Shown: in pieces, positions 1 to 10,081 of the stretch | Layout of the letters: each line of letters opens with the position of its first letter | Numbering within the stretch: the stretch's first letter is position 1 | DNA from: Streptomyces sp. NBC_00490 | GTDB taxonomy: Bacteria; Actinomycetota; Actinomycetes; Streptomycetales; Streptomycetaceae | DNA length: 64,000 nt | Assembly (NCBI RefSeq): GCF_036013645.1 | Contig: NZ_CP107869.1 | Span: 9,052,001 to 9,116,000, forward strand | Direction: 5' to 3' | Made by a program: the position numbers and the translations under genes | Notes under the pieces: generated by a model | What the model was told of the DNA's origin: nothing | The model's database searches: none | What the model saw: the letters and a program-made list of their open reading frames with translations, nothing else

Positions 1-41
1 TGCTCGGCGCCCTGGCCCTGCCGGGGATCCTGACCCCCTGA
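1..41 (+). CDS. C-terminal end of a truncated upstream gene
   Basis: The frame starting at base 3 reads LGALALPGILTP and then stops at TGA 39-41. The composition is hydrophobic and GC3 is high, as expected for the end of a membrane-protein gene. Nothing more can be said because the gene begins before the window. It would be convergent with the DUF4230 gene that ends at 62. Confidence 0.4.
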   Translation, partial: LGALALPGILTP

Positions 42-61
42 TCACGTCGTGAAGGAGGCGG

Positions 62-724
62 TCAGGTCCCGAACGACACGCGCACCTCCTTGAAGCCGAG
101 GGAGGTCAGCAGGCCTTCGAGCATGTCGGTGGTGTTGGCCTCGGCGCGTTTGGTCAGCCCGCTGTCCTTCGCCGCGTCACCGATGTGCTTCGTCGCCAGC
201 TTCTGCACGGCCTGTTCGCCGTTCGGGTTGTCCGAGAACAGGTCGCCCAGCCGGTCCAGGAGACCCCGCTGCTTGGACACCGCGTAGGAGCGGTCGGTGT
301 CCAGGGCGGGCTTGCCCAGCTGCGCGTGCGGCAGGTGCAGCGTGGCCGTCGTGCGGTCCTCGTTGACCGTCACGTCGTCCTTGGCCACCTTGCCGAGGTC
401 GACATACGCGTCGACGGTGCCCGCCCCGACGTACAGGGTGCGGGTGCCGCGGATCGCGTCGGGCAGGTACTTGGCGTCCTTCTCCAGGTCCACGACCACC
501 TGGAAGTTGCCGGAGGCGGCGTCGTAACGGCTGAGGTCCTGGATGGACTCCAGCAGTGCGGGGCCCGAACGGTCATGCGTCTCGGTGCCGAACAGGTCCT
601 TGAGGCCCGGGAGCACGCTCAGCCGGATACCGGCGAAGAACACGATGAGCACCAGTACGACGGCGCTCACCAACTTCGCCCAGCCGGGCATGCGCTTGGA
701 CATGCGCCTGATGGGAGTCGTCAT
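62..724 (-). CDS. DUF4230 family membrane-anchored protein
   Basis: A 220-residue protein with a basic N-terminus (RRMSKRMPGWAK), one membrane helix at about residues 16-36, and a predicted extracytoplasmic domain. Features of that domain (GNFQVVVDLEKDAKYLPD, TLYVGAGTVDAYVDL) match the DUF4230 family, whose biochemical role is unknown. The start ATG at 722-724 directly precedes the basic signal anchor. The gene is alone, with a divergent P450 142 bp away. Family assignment rests on recognised sequence flavour; function is not assigned. Confidence 0.8.
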   Translation of the reverse strand: MTTPIRRMSKRMPGWAKLVSAVVLVLIVFFAGIRLSVLPGLKDLFGTETHDRSGPALLESIQDLSRYDAASGNFQVVVDLEKDAKYLPDAIRGTRTLYVGAGTVDAYVDLGKVAKDDVTVNEDRTTATLHLPHAQLGKPALDTDRSYAVSKQRGLLDRLGDLFSDNPNGEQAVQKLATKHIGDAAKDSGLTKRAEANTTDMLEGLLTSLGFKEVRVSFGT

Positions 725-800
725 GCGACGGCCCTCCTTCCTACTGTTCGAATTCCCTCCAAAGCCCTTGTCAGACCGAAGTGTTGGCCGATTGCCACCG

Positions 801-830
801 CTGACGGGGGCACGGACGGCGCACTAGCGT
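801..830 (+). promoter_or_regulatory. putative promoter of the P450 gene at 867
   Basis: A -35-like CTGACG (801-806) and a -10-like TAGCGT (825-830) are 18 bp apart and lie 36 bp before the ATG. The fit to the Streptomyces vegetative consensus is only partial. Confidence 0.3.
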
Positions 831-866
831 GGAAAGCCTTCCCAACCGGCGCTTCTGGAGACCCGG

Positions 867-2057
867 ATGAGTCCAGACAGCACGACCCGGCCGCTCTGCC
901 CCATGCACCGCATCAGCCTCCCCGAGCACGGGCCGCCCCGCCTCGGCACCCTCGCGACCGGCACCCCGGTGTGGCTCGTGACCCGGTACGCCGAGGTGCG
1001 TCAGGTGCTCATGGACCCGCGGTTCGACCGGAGCTCCCTGCACGCCCCGAACGCCCCGCCCCTGCTCGTCGTCCCCAACCTGCTGGACGACCCCGACGGC
1101 CTGATCAACCAGGACGGTCCCGCCCACCAGCTGCTGCGCGGCACCGTGCAGCGGGCGTTCACCCCGCGGGCCATCGCCCGCTGGCGGCCCTGGGTGGGCT
1201 CGGTGGTCACCTCGCTCCTCGACGACTTCGCCGCACAGCCGCAACCGGCCGACATCATCGAGGGATTCACCCGGCCGCTGCCCGTGTCGGTGATCTGCCG
1301 GCTGATGGGCCTGGACCACGTGGACCGCGAACGGATCCGGCACTGGGCCGACCACGCCCTGTCCGGCGGAGCGCACCAGGCAAGCGAAGTGATCGAGGCG
1401 ATGACGGAGTTCGGCATGTTCGCCGCCGGGCTGATCGCCGAGCGGCGCAAGGAACCGGGCGACGACCTGGTGAGCGGTCTCGTGGCAGCCGGCGACGAGC
1501 TGGGCATCGAGGAGCGGCGGCTGATCACGCTGGTCTGCGGGCTGGTCGTGGCCGGACACGAGACCACCATGACCTCGCTCGGCAACGCCGTCGTCTACCT
1601 CCTCACCGACGGACGGGACGGATGGCCGCTGCTCGCCCGCGACGAGGAGTCTGCGGCGGTGGCGGCCGAACAGCTGCTGCGCACCGTCCCGCTCAGCGAG
1701 GGGAGGGTGCTGCCGGGTCTGATCCGGCGCGCGGTCGAGGACGTCGAGGTCGGCGGGGTGCTGATCCCCGCGGGCGCTGTGGTCGCCCTCCAGACCAACA
1801 CCGCGAGCCGCGACCCCGACGTCTTCCCGCCGGGCCTGCCCGACCTCTCCGCACCCCTGACCGCGCCGAGCATCACCTTCGGTGCCGGCCCCCACCACTG
1901 CCTCGGTGCCTGGCTCGCCCGTCTCGAACTCGAACTCGCCCTGCACCAGTTGGCCGTGCGCTTCCCGGGGCTACGGGCCGAGTTCACACCGGAGACGATC
2001 GAATGGCGGGTGGGGCAGATGACACGCAGTCCGCTGCGTCTGCCCGTGTCGTGGTGA
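867..2057 (+). CDS. cytochrome P450 with altered K-helix motif
   Basis: A 396-residue soluble bacterial P450. The I-helix oxygen-activation motif AGHETT is at 230-235 and the heme-ligand loop FGAGPHHCLG has Cys346. The K-helix motif normally written ExxR reads Q270-L-L-R273 (preceded by Glu269), so the invariant Glu appears to be Gln. The usual Arg of the PERF region is also not seen in the stretch after DPDVFPPG. Start ATG 867 has GGAG about 8 bp upstream. No ferredoxin or reductase is adjacent, so redox partners must come from elsewhere. The Tet(M)-like gene converges 28 bp after the stop. Substrate is unknown. Confidence 0.9.
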   Translation: MSPDSTTRPLCPMHRISLPEHGPPRLGTLATGTPVWLVTRYAEVRQVLMDPRFDRSSLHAPNAPPLLVVPNLLDDPDGLINQDGPAHQLLRGTVQRAFTPRAIARWRPWVGSVVTSLLDDFAAQPQPADIIEGFTRPLPVSVICRLMGLDHVDRERIRHWADHALSGGAHQASEVIEAMTEFGMFAAGLIAERRKEPGDDLVSGLVAAGDELGIEERRLITLVCGLVVAGHETTMTSLGNAVVYLLTDGRDGWPLLARDEESAAVAAEQLLRTVPLSEGRVLPGLIRRAVEDVEVGGVLIPAGAVVALQTNTASRDPDVFPPGLPDLSAPLTAPSITFGAGPHHCLGAWLARLELELALHQLAVRFPGLRAEFTPETIEWRVGQMTRSPLRLPVSW

Positions 2058-2085
2058 CCGGGAGGCCTCATGGTGACAACACGCC

Positions 2086-3948
2086 CTACTGGGACCGCAG
2101 TTCGCGGTCACCGGAGGGACGCGACCACCACACCCCCTCCCCGTGCGTCAGCCCCGGCAGCCGCAGCTCGGCCTCGCGCACCCGCCGGGCCGCGATCTCG
2201 CCCGTGATCACCCACGCCGTGCTCCCGCCCGTCGTGCCGGTGAACTCGGCGCCGAGCGAGGCGAGATGGGCGGTGACCGGGGCCAGCGCGTCCAGCGGGA
2301 CCTCCGTCTCGAAGGCGTGGTACGGCTCGTACAGCCGGGTCCGCGCCCGCTCCAGGGCCCGGCGCAGCACGTACGGGGTGAGTCCGCGGAAGTCCGCGGC
2401 CGTGCTCAGCGGCGCGACGAAGCCGGAGCGGACGAGGGTCACCCGGTAGTCCGTCACGGCTGCCCCGAAGAGCCCGGTCCGCATGCTCGTGTGGACCGTC
2501 TCCTCGATGGCCGAATGGAACGCCCGGGGGAGTGCGCCGAGTTCCGTCTCGTACGCGAACACCCCGCCGGAACCCCGCGGTCCCGGCTCCACCCGCAGCC
2601 CGATCGTCGCCCAGAAGCGGGTGCCGTCGTGCCACGGCCGCTCCTCGACGTCCTCGCCGACCCCGCGCGGCCGCTCCAGGAACCGGACCCGCCCGGGTGC
2701 GAAGTCGGCCTCGACACCGAAGTCCTGGGCGAGGGTCGCGGCCAGGACCTCCATCTGGACCTCGCCGTACAGCAGGAGCGCGGTGGTGCCGGCGTCCGTC
2801 GGGCGGGCGTGGATCAGCGGGTCCTGGTCGGCGAGGGTGAGGAGCGCGGAGCGCAGTCGGGCGGCCTGCTCGGGGCGCCGGGCGCTGACCTCGGTCTCCA
2901 GGCTCGGGGGTGCGAACTGCGGGGCGCGGTCGGTGAGTTGGCCGAGCCGGTCGCCGACGCGGACACCCGCGAGACCCGTGAGTGCCGCGATGTTCCCGGC
3001 GGTGAGCGGGCCGCTGCCGCCGCCGGTCACGTCGAGGCGCGTCACACGGCCGGACACCTCACGGGTCCGGCCGTCGGCGTCGCGCCGCCGGAACGTCAGC
3101 CGTTGACGCTCCGTCACCTCACCGTCGTAGAGCCGGAGATACGCCGTGCGCTCGCCGCCCGGTCCCGGCCGGACGGCGAACACCGTGCCGCGCGGGGTGG
3201 TGCTTCCGGTCGTCGGTGCGGGCGGGATCAGCCGGACCACGCTCTCGACCAGGTCGGACACGCCCTGGCCGCCGAGGGCGGAGCCGAAGAGGATTGGGTG
3301 GAAGGAGCCGTCGGCGGTGTGGGCGGCGAGGGCCTTGTGCAGGTCGTCCGGTGTCGGCGCGGGGCCGTCCACGACGGCCGCGAGGAGGTCCGGGTCGATG
3401 TCGGCGAGGGATTCGGCCAGTTCGTCGCCGTAGCGCGGGGGCGTCACGCGGGCGTCCGGCGTGCCGAGCCCCCGGACCGCGCCGATCGGCGCGACGTGCG
3501 GGGTCAGCTTGCGGCGGATGTCCTGGAGCAGGCCCTCGGCGCGGGCCCCCGGCCGGTCGATCTTGTTGACGAAGACGAGCGTGGGCAGCCGCAGCCTGCG
3601 CAGGGTGCGCATCAGGACGCGGGTCTGCGCCTGGACGCCCTCCACGGCGGACAGCACCAGGACCGCCCCGTCCAGGATCTCCAGGGCACGCTCGACCTCG
3701 GCGATGAAGTCCGAGTGCCCGGGGGTGTCGATGAGGTTGATCCGGGTGTCGCCGACGGTGAACGCGGCGACCGCGGAGCGGATGGTGATCCCGCGCCGCC
3801 GCTCGATGGCGCCGTCGTCCGTCCGGGTGTCACCGGCGTCGACGCTGCCGAGCCGGTCGATCGTGCCGTGGTCGAACAGCAGCCGCTCGGTGAGGCTGGT
3901 CTTACCGGCGTCGACGTGGGCCAGAATTCCGATGTTCAGGGTGTGCAT
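2086..3948 (-). CDS. Tet(M)/Otr(A)-type ribosomal protection GTPase
   Basis: A 620-residue translational GTPase of the EF-G superfamily. G1 is AHVDAGKTS near residue 10, the switch region RRGITI follows, G3 is DTPGHSD and G4 is NKID. The domain IV loop VAPLSTAADFRGLTPYVL corresponds to the SPVSTPADFR loop of Tet(M) rather than to EF-G, so it should bind the ribosome and release tetracyclines. Tet(M) is about 639 residues and Otr(A) about 663, so length fits. Many Streptomyces carry such a gene without making a tetracycline, and the natural ligand here is not known. It is divergent from the PRPP synthetase and EF-Tu3 genes, with 197 bp between. Confidence 0.85.
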   Translation of the reverse strand: MHTLNIGILAHVDAGKTSLTERLLFDHGTIDRLGSVDAGDTRTDDGAIERRRGITIRSAVAAFTVGDTRINLIDTPGHSDFIAEVERALEILDGAVLVLSAVEGVQAQTRVLMRTLRRLRLPTLVFVNKIDRPGARAEGLLQDIRRKLTPHVAPIGAVRGLGTPDARVTPPRYGDELAESLADIDPDLLAAVVDGPAPTPDDLHKALAAHTADGSFHPILFGSALGGQGVSDLVESVVRLIPPAPTTGSTTPRGTVFAVRPGPGGERTAYLRLYDGEVTERQRLTFRRRDADGRTREVSGRVTRLDVTGGGSGPLTAGNIAALTGLAGVRVGDRLGQLTDRAPQFAPPSLETEVSARRPEQAARLRSALLTLADQDPLIHARPTDAGTTALLLYGEVQMEVLAATLAQDFGVEADFAPGRVRFLERPRGVGEDVEERPWHDGTRFWATIGLRVEPGPRGSGGVFAYETELGALPRAFHSAIEETVHTSMRTGLFGAAVTDYRVTLVRSGFVAPLSTAADFRGLTPYVLRRALERARTRLYEPYHAFETEVPLDALAPVTAHLASLGAEFTGTTGGSTAWVITGEIAARRVREAELRLPGLTHGEGVWWSRPSGDRELRSQ

Positions 3949-4145
3949 ACGGGGTCGCGTCCTCGAGAACCGTGGGCCTGTGGGAGGGCTGGTGGATTCC
4001 GAGGAGTCGGCGCATGCGGGTGGTCCTGACGTGAGGGAATGCGGACGTGGTCATCATGGCCTGAGCCGGGTGCGGCGCCGCAACCGGATTTCCCGGTCAG
4101 TAGCATGGCTCCGGCAGCCCGAAATGATCATGCTAGGAGTGGATC

Positions 4146-5099
4146 GTGCGAGACATCGCCGTGTTCAGCGGTAGTGCCCACCCCGAGCTGGCGGCGGAGG
4201 TCTGCGCACACCTGGGGGTGCCGCTGAGCCCCACGCGGGTCAGCCGGTTCGCCAACGACTGTCTGGAGGTGCAGCTCCAGGCCAACTGCCGGGAGCGGGA
4301 TGTCTTCCTCATCCAGCCGCTGGTCAAGCCGGTCCAGGAGAACCTCGTCGAGCTGCTGCTGATGTGCGACGCGGCGCGCGGGGCCTCGGCCCGCCGGATC
4401 ACCGTCGTCATGCCGCACTACTCCTACGCCCGCTCCGACAAGAAGGACGAGCCCCGTATCTCGCTGGGCGGGCGGCTCGTCGCGGACCTGCTGGTGTCGG
4501 CCGGTGCGAGCCGTGTCCTCGCCATGACGCTGCACTCGCCGCAGGTGCACGGGTTCTTCTCGGTCCCGGTCGACCATCTGCACGCGCTGCGCGAGCTGGC
4601 CGCGCACTTTCAGCAGTACGACCTCTCCCGCACCACCGTCGTCTCCCCGGACCTCGGCAACGTCAAGGAGGCGGCCGCGTTCGCCCGGCTGATCGGCGCG
4701 CAGGTGGCGGCCGGCGCCAAGCAGCGGTTCGCGGACGACCGGGTCAGCATCAACTCCGTCATCGGCGAGGTCACCGACCGGGATGTCATCGTGCTGGACG
4801 ACGAGATCGCCAAGGGCAGCACCGTCCTGGAACTCCTGGAACGGCTGCGGGAGTTGAAGCCGCGCTCGATCCGGGTCGCCTGTACGCACGGTCTCTTCGC
4901 GGCGGGCGCGCTCAAGCGGATCGGCGAGCAGCCCGACATCCTGGAGATCGTCTGCACCAACACCGTGCCGGTGCCCGAGGAGGAGCGCACGGAGAAGCTG
5001 CGGATCCTGTCCATCGCCCCCGCGCTCGCCGAGGCCGTGCGGCGCATTCACAACGGCGAGTCCGTCAGTGCCCTGTTCGACGCGCCGCGGAGCGAATAG
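4146..5099 (+). CDS. prs: ribose-phosphate pyrophosphokinase (PRPP synthetase) paralogue
   Basis: A 317-residue cytosolic enzyme that should make PRPP from ribose 5-phosphate and ATP for nucleotide, His and Trp synthesis. Visible motifs are the N-terminal FSGSAHPELA, the catalytic-flexible-loop region YSYARSDKKDEPR, PDLGNVKEA, and the ribose-phosphate loop VIVLDDEIAKGST. In housekeeping enzymes that loop usually reads DDMIDTGGT, so this is probably an accessory copy. Start GTG 4146 has AGGAG at 4134-4138. It is followed by EF-Tu3 57 bp later in the same direction, suggesting cotranscription. PRPP synthetase activity is well supported; the special role is inference. Confidence 0.88.
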   Translation: MRDIAVFSGSAHPELAAEVCAHLGVPLSPTRVSRFANDCLEVQLQANCRERDVFLIQPLVKPVQENLVELLLMCDAARGASARRITVVMPHYSYARSDKKDEPRISLGGRLVADLLVSAGASRVLAMTLHSPQVHGFFSVPVDHLHALRELAAHFQQYDLSRTTVVSPDLGNVKEAAAFARLIGAQVAAGAKQRFADDRVSINSVIGEVTDRDVIVLDDEIAKGSTVLELLERLRELKPRSIRVACTHGLFAAGALKRIGEQPDILEIVCTNTVPVPEEERTEKLRILSIAPALAEAVRRIHNGESVSALFDAPRSE

Positions 5100-5155
5100 A
5101 CATGGAGGGGTAGCCGGGTGACGCCCGGCATCACTCAGGTGACCTGGAGGCCCCA

Positions 5156-6349
<1,194 letters not shown>

Positions 6350-6355
6350 AGGCGT

Positions 6356-6736
6356 TCACAGCGAGCCGGACGTGGCCTCGGACTGTCCCAGGGCCGCGTC
6401 CAGCGTCGGGTGCGCGGGCAGCAGCCGGTGCAGGCCGGTGACCCGCATGATGCGCAGGGTCAGGGGATCGGTGCAGACCAGGTGTAAGCGGCCGTCGTGG
6501 TCGAGGACCCGGGTACGGGCGCGGTAGAGCAGCCGCAGTCCGGAGCAGTCGAAGAACTCGACCTGTCCGAGGTCGATCACGATCCGGGCGCCGTCGCGTC
6601 CGGTCACCCGGTCCAGGTACGGGACGATCTCCAGCGCCGCCGCGATGTCGATCTCGCCGCGGAACTCCAGCACGGTGTGTCCGCGGTCCTGGTGGATACG
6701 CAGATGCCGGCTCAGCGGTGCAGGGTCCTGCTGCAC
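6356..6736 (-). CDS. STAS-domain anti-sigma factor antagonist
   Basis: A 126-residue single STAS domain. The phosphorylation-site motif FFDCSGLRLL has the conserved Ser, preceded by the beta-strand ARIVIDLGQVEFF. Such proteins bind an RsbW-like kinase when unphosphorylated and so release a SigB-type sigma factor. No kinase or sigma gene is adjacent, as is common for orphan Streptomyces antagonists. It converges with tuf3, with a gap of 6 bp. The 206 bp upstream (6737-6942) shows no gene I can support. Confidence 0.88.
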   Translation of the reverse strand: MQQDPAPLSRHLRIHQDRGHTVLEFRGEIDIAAALEIVPYLDRVTGRDGARIVIDLGQVEFFDCSGLRLLYRARTRVLDHDGRLHLVCTDPLTLRIMRVTGLHRLLPAHPTLDAALGQSEATSGSL

Positions 6737-6942
6737 GACGACATCGCCTCCAACCAGCTCCTCAAGCCGCGGGTTCGCAGGTCACCGGGGGCCGGGGTGA
6801 CGTCGTGCAGCGAGCGTACGAGCGCAGCCATGTCCCCGGGTCCCGAGTGAGCGCAAATCCTTGCCCCGCACTGCAAGTTACCCTCGATGGAGTGAATTTG
6901 AGCATGTTCGATTGACATATGTCTGTGAATTGAGACGGGGCC

Positions 6943-7380
6943 TTACGACAAGGCGTGCCAGGCCCTGGTCAGCGACTGACGGAACTGCTCGGTCTGGTGC
7001 GTGGTGAGATCGCGGACCATCCGCTCCTCCAGCTCCCGCACGGGCTCCGCGTGCCGGGCGAGGAGCTCGCGGCCGGCGTCGGTGAGCAGGATCAAGAGCT
7101 CCCTGCGGTTGCGCGGATTGCGCTCCCGGCGCACCAGTCCGCGGTTCTCCAGCGACCGTACGAGATCGGCGATGGACTGGGCGGTGACGAACGAGTCGCG
7201 GGCCAGCTGTGCCGCCGACAGCCCGTCGTGCCGCTCCAGGACCGTCAGGGCGGTGTACTGCAACGCCGTGATCCCGGACGGCTTGACCAGCTCGTCGAGG
7301 TGGGAACGGACGACGAGTTCCACTTGTTTGACCATGTAGAGCAGTGACGGGGCCGCCTTGGCCGCCTGGGTCTCGAGCAT
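6943..7380 (-). CDS. MarR-family transcriptional regulator
   Basis: A 145-residue winged-helix regulator. The recognition region LSAAQLARDSFVTAQSIADLVRSLENRGLVRRE is followed by the wing RNRRELLILLTDAG, and the N- and C-terminal helices form the dimer interface. It is divergent from an aldehyde dehydrogenase/alcohol dehydrogenase operon. The 100-bp gap contains two 13-bp palindromes, so it very probably represses that operon and itself and responds to an aldehyde, aromatic acid or similar ligand. The ligand is not predictable from sequence. Confidence 0.9.
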   Translation of the reverse strand: MLETQAAKAAPSLLYMVKQVELVVRSHLDELVKPSGITALQYTALTVLERHDGLSAAQLARDSFVTAQSIADLVRSLENRGLVRRERNPRNRRELLILLTDAGRELLARHAEPVRELEERMVRDLTTHQTEQFRQSLTRAWHALS

Positions 7381-7397
7381 GAGTTCAGCCTAGAGCA

Positions 7398-7447
7398 TTG
7401 ACAGGAATCCTGTCCGTAATGAGACTGCGAACCAACAGGAAACCTGT
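7398..7447 (+). promoter_or_regulatory. promoter with two MarR operator palindromes
   Basis: Two near-identical palindromes, ACAGGAATCCTGT (7401-7413) and ACAGGAAACCTGT (7435-7447), lie between the marR gene and the dehydrogenase operon. TTGACA (7398-7403) overlaps the first one and could be a -35, with GAGACT (7421-7426) 17 bp later. The arrangement fits repression by steric block. The MarR connection is inferred from position. Confidence 0.65.
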
Positions 7448-7483
7448 TTGTTGAAATCTTGGCAATGGAGCTGAGGAGCGGTG

Positions 7484-8938
7484 ATGACCACCTTCGAGAT
7501 CGAACCCGGGCGGCTGTTCATCGGGGGACAGTGGCGCGAGGCCGCGGACGGAGCGCGCACCGAGGTGGTCGACCCGTCCCGGGGCGCCGTGGTCACCACC
7601 GTCGCCGAGGCGGGCGCCGCCGACGTGGACGCGGCCGTGCGCGCCGCACGGGAGGCCTTCGACGACGGCTCCTGGTCCGGTCTGAGCGGCCGGGAGCGCG
7701 GTCGCATCCTGCACCGCGTCGCGGAGCTGATCCGCGAGAACGCCGACGAGATAGCCCACCTGGAGAGCCTCGACGTCGGCAAGCCGATCACGCTGGCGCA
7801 GGCCGTCGACGTGACGAACGCGGCCAACGACTACGAGCACTTCGCCGCCCTCGCCCACACCCTGCACGGGGCCAATCGCGACACCCCCATGAACGCCCTC
7901 GCCTACACCCGGCGCGAGCCGCTCGGTGTGGTCGCCGCGATCACCCCCTTCAACTTCCCGCTGATCCTGGCCGGCTCGAAGATCGCCCCGGCGCTGGCGG
8001 CGGGCAACACGGTCGTGCACAAGCCGGCCGACGAGACCCCGCTCAGCGCCCTCTACATGGCCCGCCTCTTCCAGCGGGCGGGGGTCCCCGACGGCGTGGT
8101 CAACGTCGTGACCGGCGCGGGCCCGGTCGCGGGCGAGGCGCTGCTGCGGCACAGCGGCGTCGACAAGATCGCCTTCACCGGCTCCACCGCGGTCGGCCGG
8201 CACGCCGCGAGCGTCGCCGGCGAGGCCCTCAAGCCGGTCACCATGGAGCTGGGCGGCAACGCGGCCCACGTCGTCTTCGAGGACGCCGAGCTGGAGAAGG
8301 CCGTCGGCGCGATCATCAAGGGCTTCGTCTTCAACTCCGGCCAGTTCTGCATGGGCGGCCCGCGGCTGCTGGTGGCCCGCTCGGTCTACGCCACCCTGCT
8401 GGGCATCCTGGAACAGGCCGTGCCCGGCGTCCCGCTCGGCGACCCCCGGCTGCCGGAGACCGTCATCGGGCCGATGGCGGGGGAGAAGCACCTCAAGAAG
8501 GTCGAGGAGTACGTCGAGCTGGCCCGCAAGGAAGGCGGCCGCATCGTCTGCGGCGGCGAACGCCTCGATCTGGACGGCGGCTTCTACTACAAGCCCACGG
8601 TCATCGCCGACCTGCCGAACGACTCCCGGGTGATCCAGGAGGAGATCTTCGGACCGGTCCTCACCGTGCAGCCCTTCGACTCCGAGGAGGAGGCGATCCG
8701 GCTCGCCAACTCCACGCCGTACGGCCTGGCTTCGGGCATCCAGACGTCCAACCTCGCCCGCGCCCACCGCATCGCCGACAAGCTCCAGGCGGGCATCGTC
8801 TGGGTCAACGACTGGGCGATGCTCGACCCCGCGGTCCCCTTCGGCGGCGTCAAGGACTCCGGATTCGGGCGGGAGTACGGCCCCGAGGCCCTCGCCGCCT
8901 ACACCAGGACCAAGTCCGTCGTCGTCTCGCTCGACTGA
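7484..8938 (+). CDS. NAD(P)-dependent aldehyde dehydrogenase
   Basis: A 484-residue member of the ALDH superfamily that should oxidise an aldehyde to its acid. Visible are the cofactor-site segment ITPFNFPL, the FTGSTAVGR turn, the general base in MELGGNAAHVVF and the catalytic Cys in NSGQFCMGG. The C-terminus PFGGVKDSGFGREYG is typical. GTG 7481 is in frame, but the ribosome site GAGGAG at 7473-7478 suits ATG 7484. The next gene, a zinc alcohol dehydrogenase, starts 30 bp later, so alcohol to aldehyde to acid conversion by one operon is likely. The benzaldehyde or betaine-aldehyde type cannot be separated by eye. Confidence 0.9.
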   Translation: MTTFEIEPGRLFIGGQWREAADGARTEVVDPSRGAVVTTVAEAGAADVDAAVRAAREAFDDGSWSGLSGRERGRILHRVAELIRENADEIAHLESLDVGKPITLAQAVDVTNAANDYEHFAALAHTLHGANRDTPMNALAYTRREPLGVVAAITPFNFPLILAGSKIAPALAAGNTVVHKPADETPLSALYMARLFQRAGVPDGVVNVVTGAGPVAGEALLRHSGVDKIAFTGSTAVGRHAASVAGEALKPVTMELGGNAAHVVFEDAELEKAVGAIIKGFVFNSGQFCMGGPRLLVARSVYATLLGILEQAVPGVPLGDPRLPETVIGPMAGEKHLKKVEEYVELARKEGGRIVCGGERLDLDGGFYYKPTVIADLPNDSRVIQEEIFGPVLTVQPFDSEEEAIRLANSTPYGLASGIQTSNLARAHRIADKLQAGIVWVNDWAMLDPAVPFGGVKDSGFGREYGPEALAAYTRTKSVVVSLD

Positions 8939-8968
8939 ACGCGCCTGAAACCCAAGGGAGTTACCGCG

Positions 8969-10075
8969 ATGCCCATCACCACCCGCGCCGCCGTCGTCGA
9001 GTCCGGCGGAGCACCGTTCACCCTCGCCGACGTCCAACTGGACGACCCCGGGCCGCACGAGGCCGTCGTCCGCATGGTCGCCACCGGTCTGTGTCACACG
9101 GACCTCGGTGTGGCGAGCGGCGGGCTGCCCTTCCCGCTGCCCGGCGTCCTCGGTCACGAAGGCGCCGGTGTCGTCGAGGCGGTCGGCCCGGCCGTCACCG
9201 GCGTCGAGCCCGGCGACCACGTCGTGCTGTCGTTCACGTCCTGCGGCGAGTGCGGCAACTGCAACGGCGGCCACCCGGCGTACTGCGCGACCTGGCTGCC
9301 GCTGAACCTCATCGGCGGCCGGCGGGCCGACGGCAGCAGCACCATCAGCCGGGACGGCGAGGCGCTGGGCGGCCACTTCTTCGGCCAGTCCTCCTTCGCC
9401 GAGAGAGCGCTGGTCGACGAGCGCAGCCTCGTCAAGGTCGACCCCGACGTGCCGTTGGAGTCGATCGCCCCGCTGGGCTGCGGCGTACAGACCGGTGTCG
9501 GCGCCGTGTGGAACGTGTTGAAGCCGGACACGGGCAGCACGATCGTGGTCCTCGGCGCCGGGGCGGTCGGCCTGTCCGCCGTCATGGCCGCCGCCCTCAC
9601 CCCCGCCACCACGATCGTCGCCGTCGACCGTGTCGGTGAACGCCTCTCCCTGGCAAGGGAGCTGGGCGCCACCCACACGATCAACGCGGGTGAGGCGGAC
9701 CTCGTGGAGGCCCTCGCCGCGATCACCGGGGGACAGGGCGCGGACGGCGTCGTGGAGACCACCGGCAACGTCACCGTGCTGCGGCAGGGCGTCGACGCGC
9801 TCGGAGCCCGCGGCACCCTGGTCGTCGTCGGCGCCCCGCCGTTCGGCAGCGAGGTCGCCCTCGACGTCAACGGGCTGCTCGGCGGCAAACGGATCGTCGG
9901 CCTCACCCTCGGCGACGCCGAGACGCAGTCCTTCATCCCCGCCCTGGTCGACCTGGTGAAGTCGGGGCGGCTCCCGCTGGACCGCCTGATCAGCACCTAT
10001 CCGTTCGCGGACATCGACCAGGCGGTGCGGGACATGGGCGCGGGCAAGGCGATCAAGCCCGTGCTGACGTTCTGA
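8969..10075 (+). CDS. zinc-dependent alcohol dehydrogenase (class III/benzyl-alcohol type)
   Basis: A 368-residue MDR enzyme. Catalytic zinc ligands are Cys in GLCHTD and His in LGHEGAG. The structural-zinc lobe CGECGNCNGGHPAYC is complete, and the Rossmann motif VLGAGAVGLS is present. The insert WLPLNLIGGRRADG and the sequence GCGVQTGVGAVWN resemble aryl-alcohol and S-(hydroxymethyl) type dehydrogenases. It should interconvert an alcohol and aldehyde with NAD(H), feeding the aldehyde dehydrogenase directly upstream. It converges with the quinone oxidoreductase gene, 6 bp away. Confidence 0.9.
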   Translation: MPITTRAAVVESGGAPFTLADVQLDDPGPHEAVVRMVATGLCHTDLGVASGGLPFPLPGVLGHEGAGVVEAVGPAVTGVEPGDHVVLSFTSCGECGNCNGGHPAYCATWLPLNLIGGRRADGSSTISRDGEALGGHFFGQSSFAERALVDERSLVKVDPDVPLESIAPLGCGVQTGVGAVWNVLKPDTGSTIVVLGAGAVGLSAVMAAALTPATTIVAVDRVGERLSLARELGATHTINAGEADLVEALAAITGGQGADGVVETTGNVTVLRQGVDALGARGTLVVVGAPPFGSEVALDVNGLLGGKRIVGLTLGDAETQSFIPALVDLVKSGRLPLDRLISTYPFADIDQAVRDMGAGKAIKPVLTF

Positions 10076-10081
10076 CCCCGG

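Noticed and set aside
185..2449. Long plus-strand frame of 754 codons across the DUF4230 and P450 genes
   Set aside because: It is Arg/Pro/Gly-rich, lacks any domain and is antisense or out of frame to two well-supported genes; typical shadow of high-GC coding DNA.
2143..4029. 628-codon plus-strand frame opposite the Tet(M)-like gene
   Set aside because: Mirror frame of a gene with complete GTPase motifs; no domain of its own.
6712..6918. 68-codon minus-strand frame before the STAS gene
   Set aside because: No ribosome site, no recognisable domain and a Cys/Arg/Ser-rich ending; more likely leader sequence of the STAS gene.
7385..9676. 763-codon minus-strand frame
   Set aside because: Antisense to the aldehyde and alcohol dehydrogenase genes; Asp/Gly/Val/Arg-rich low-complexity product with no motif.
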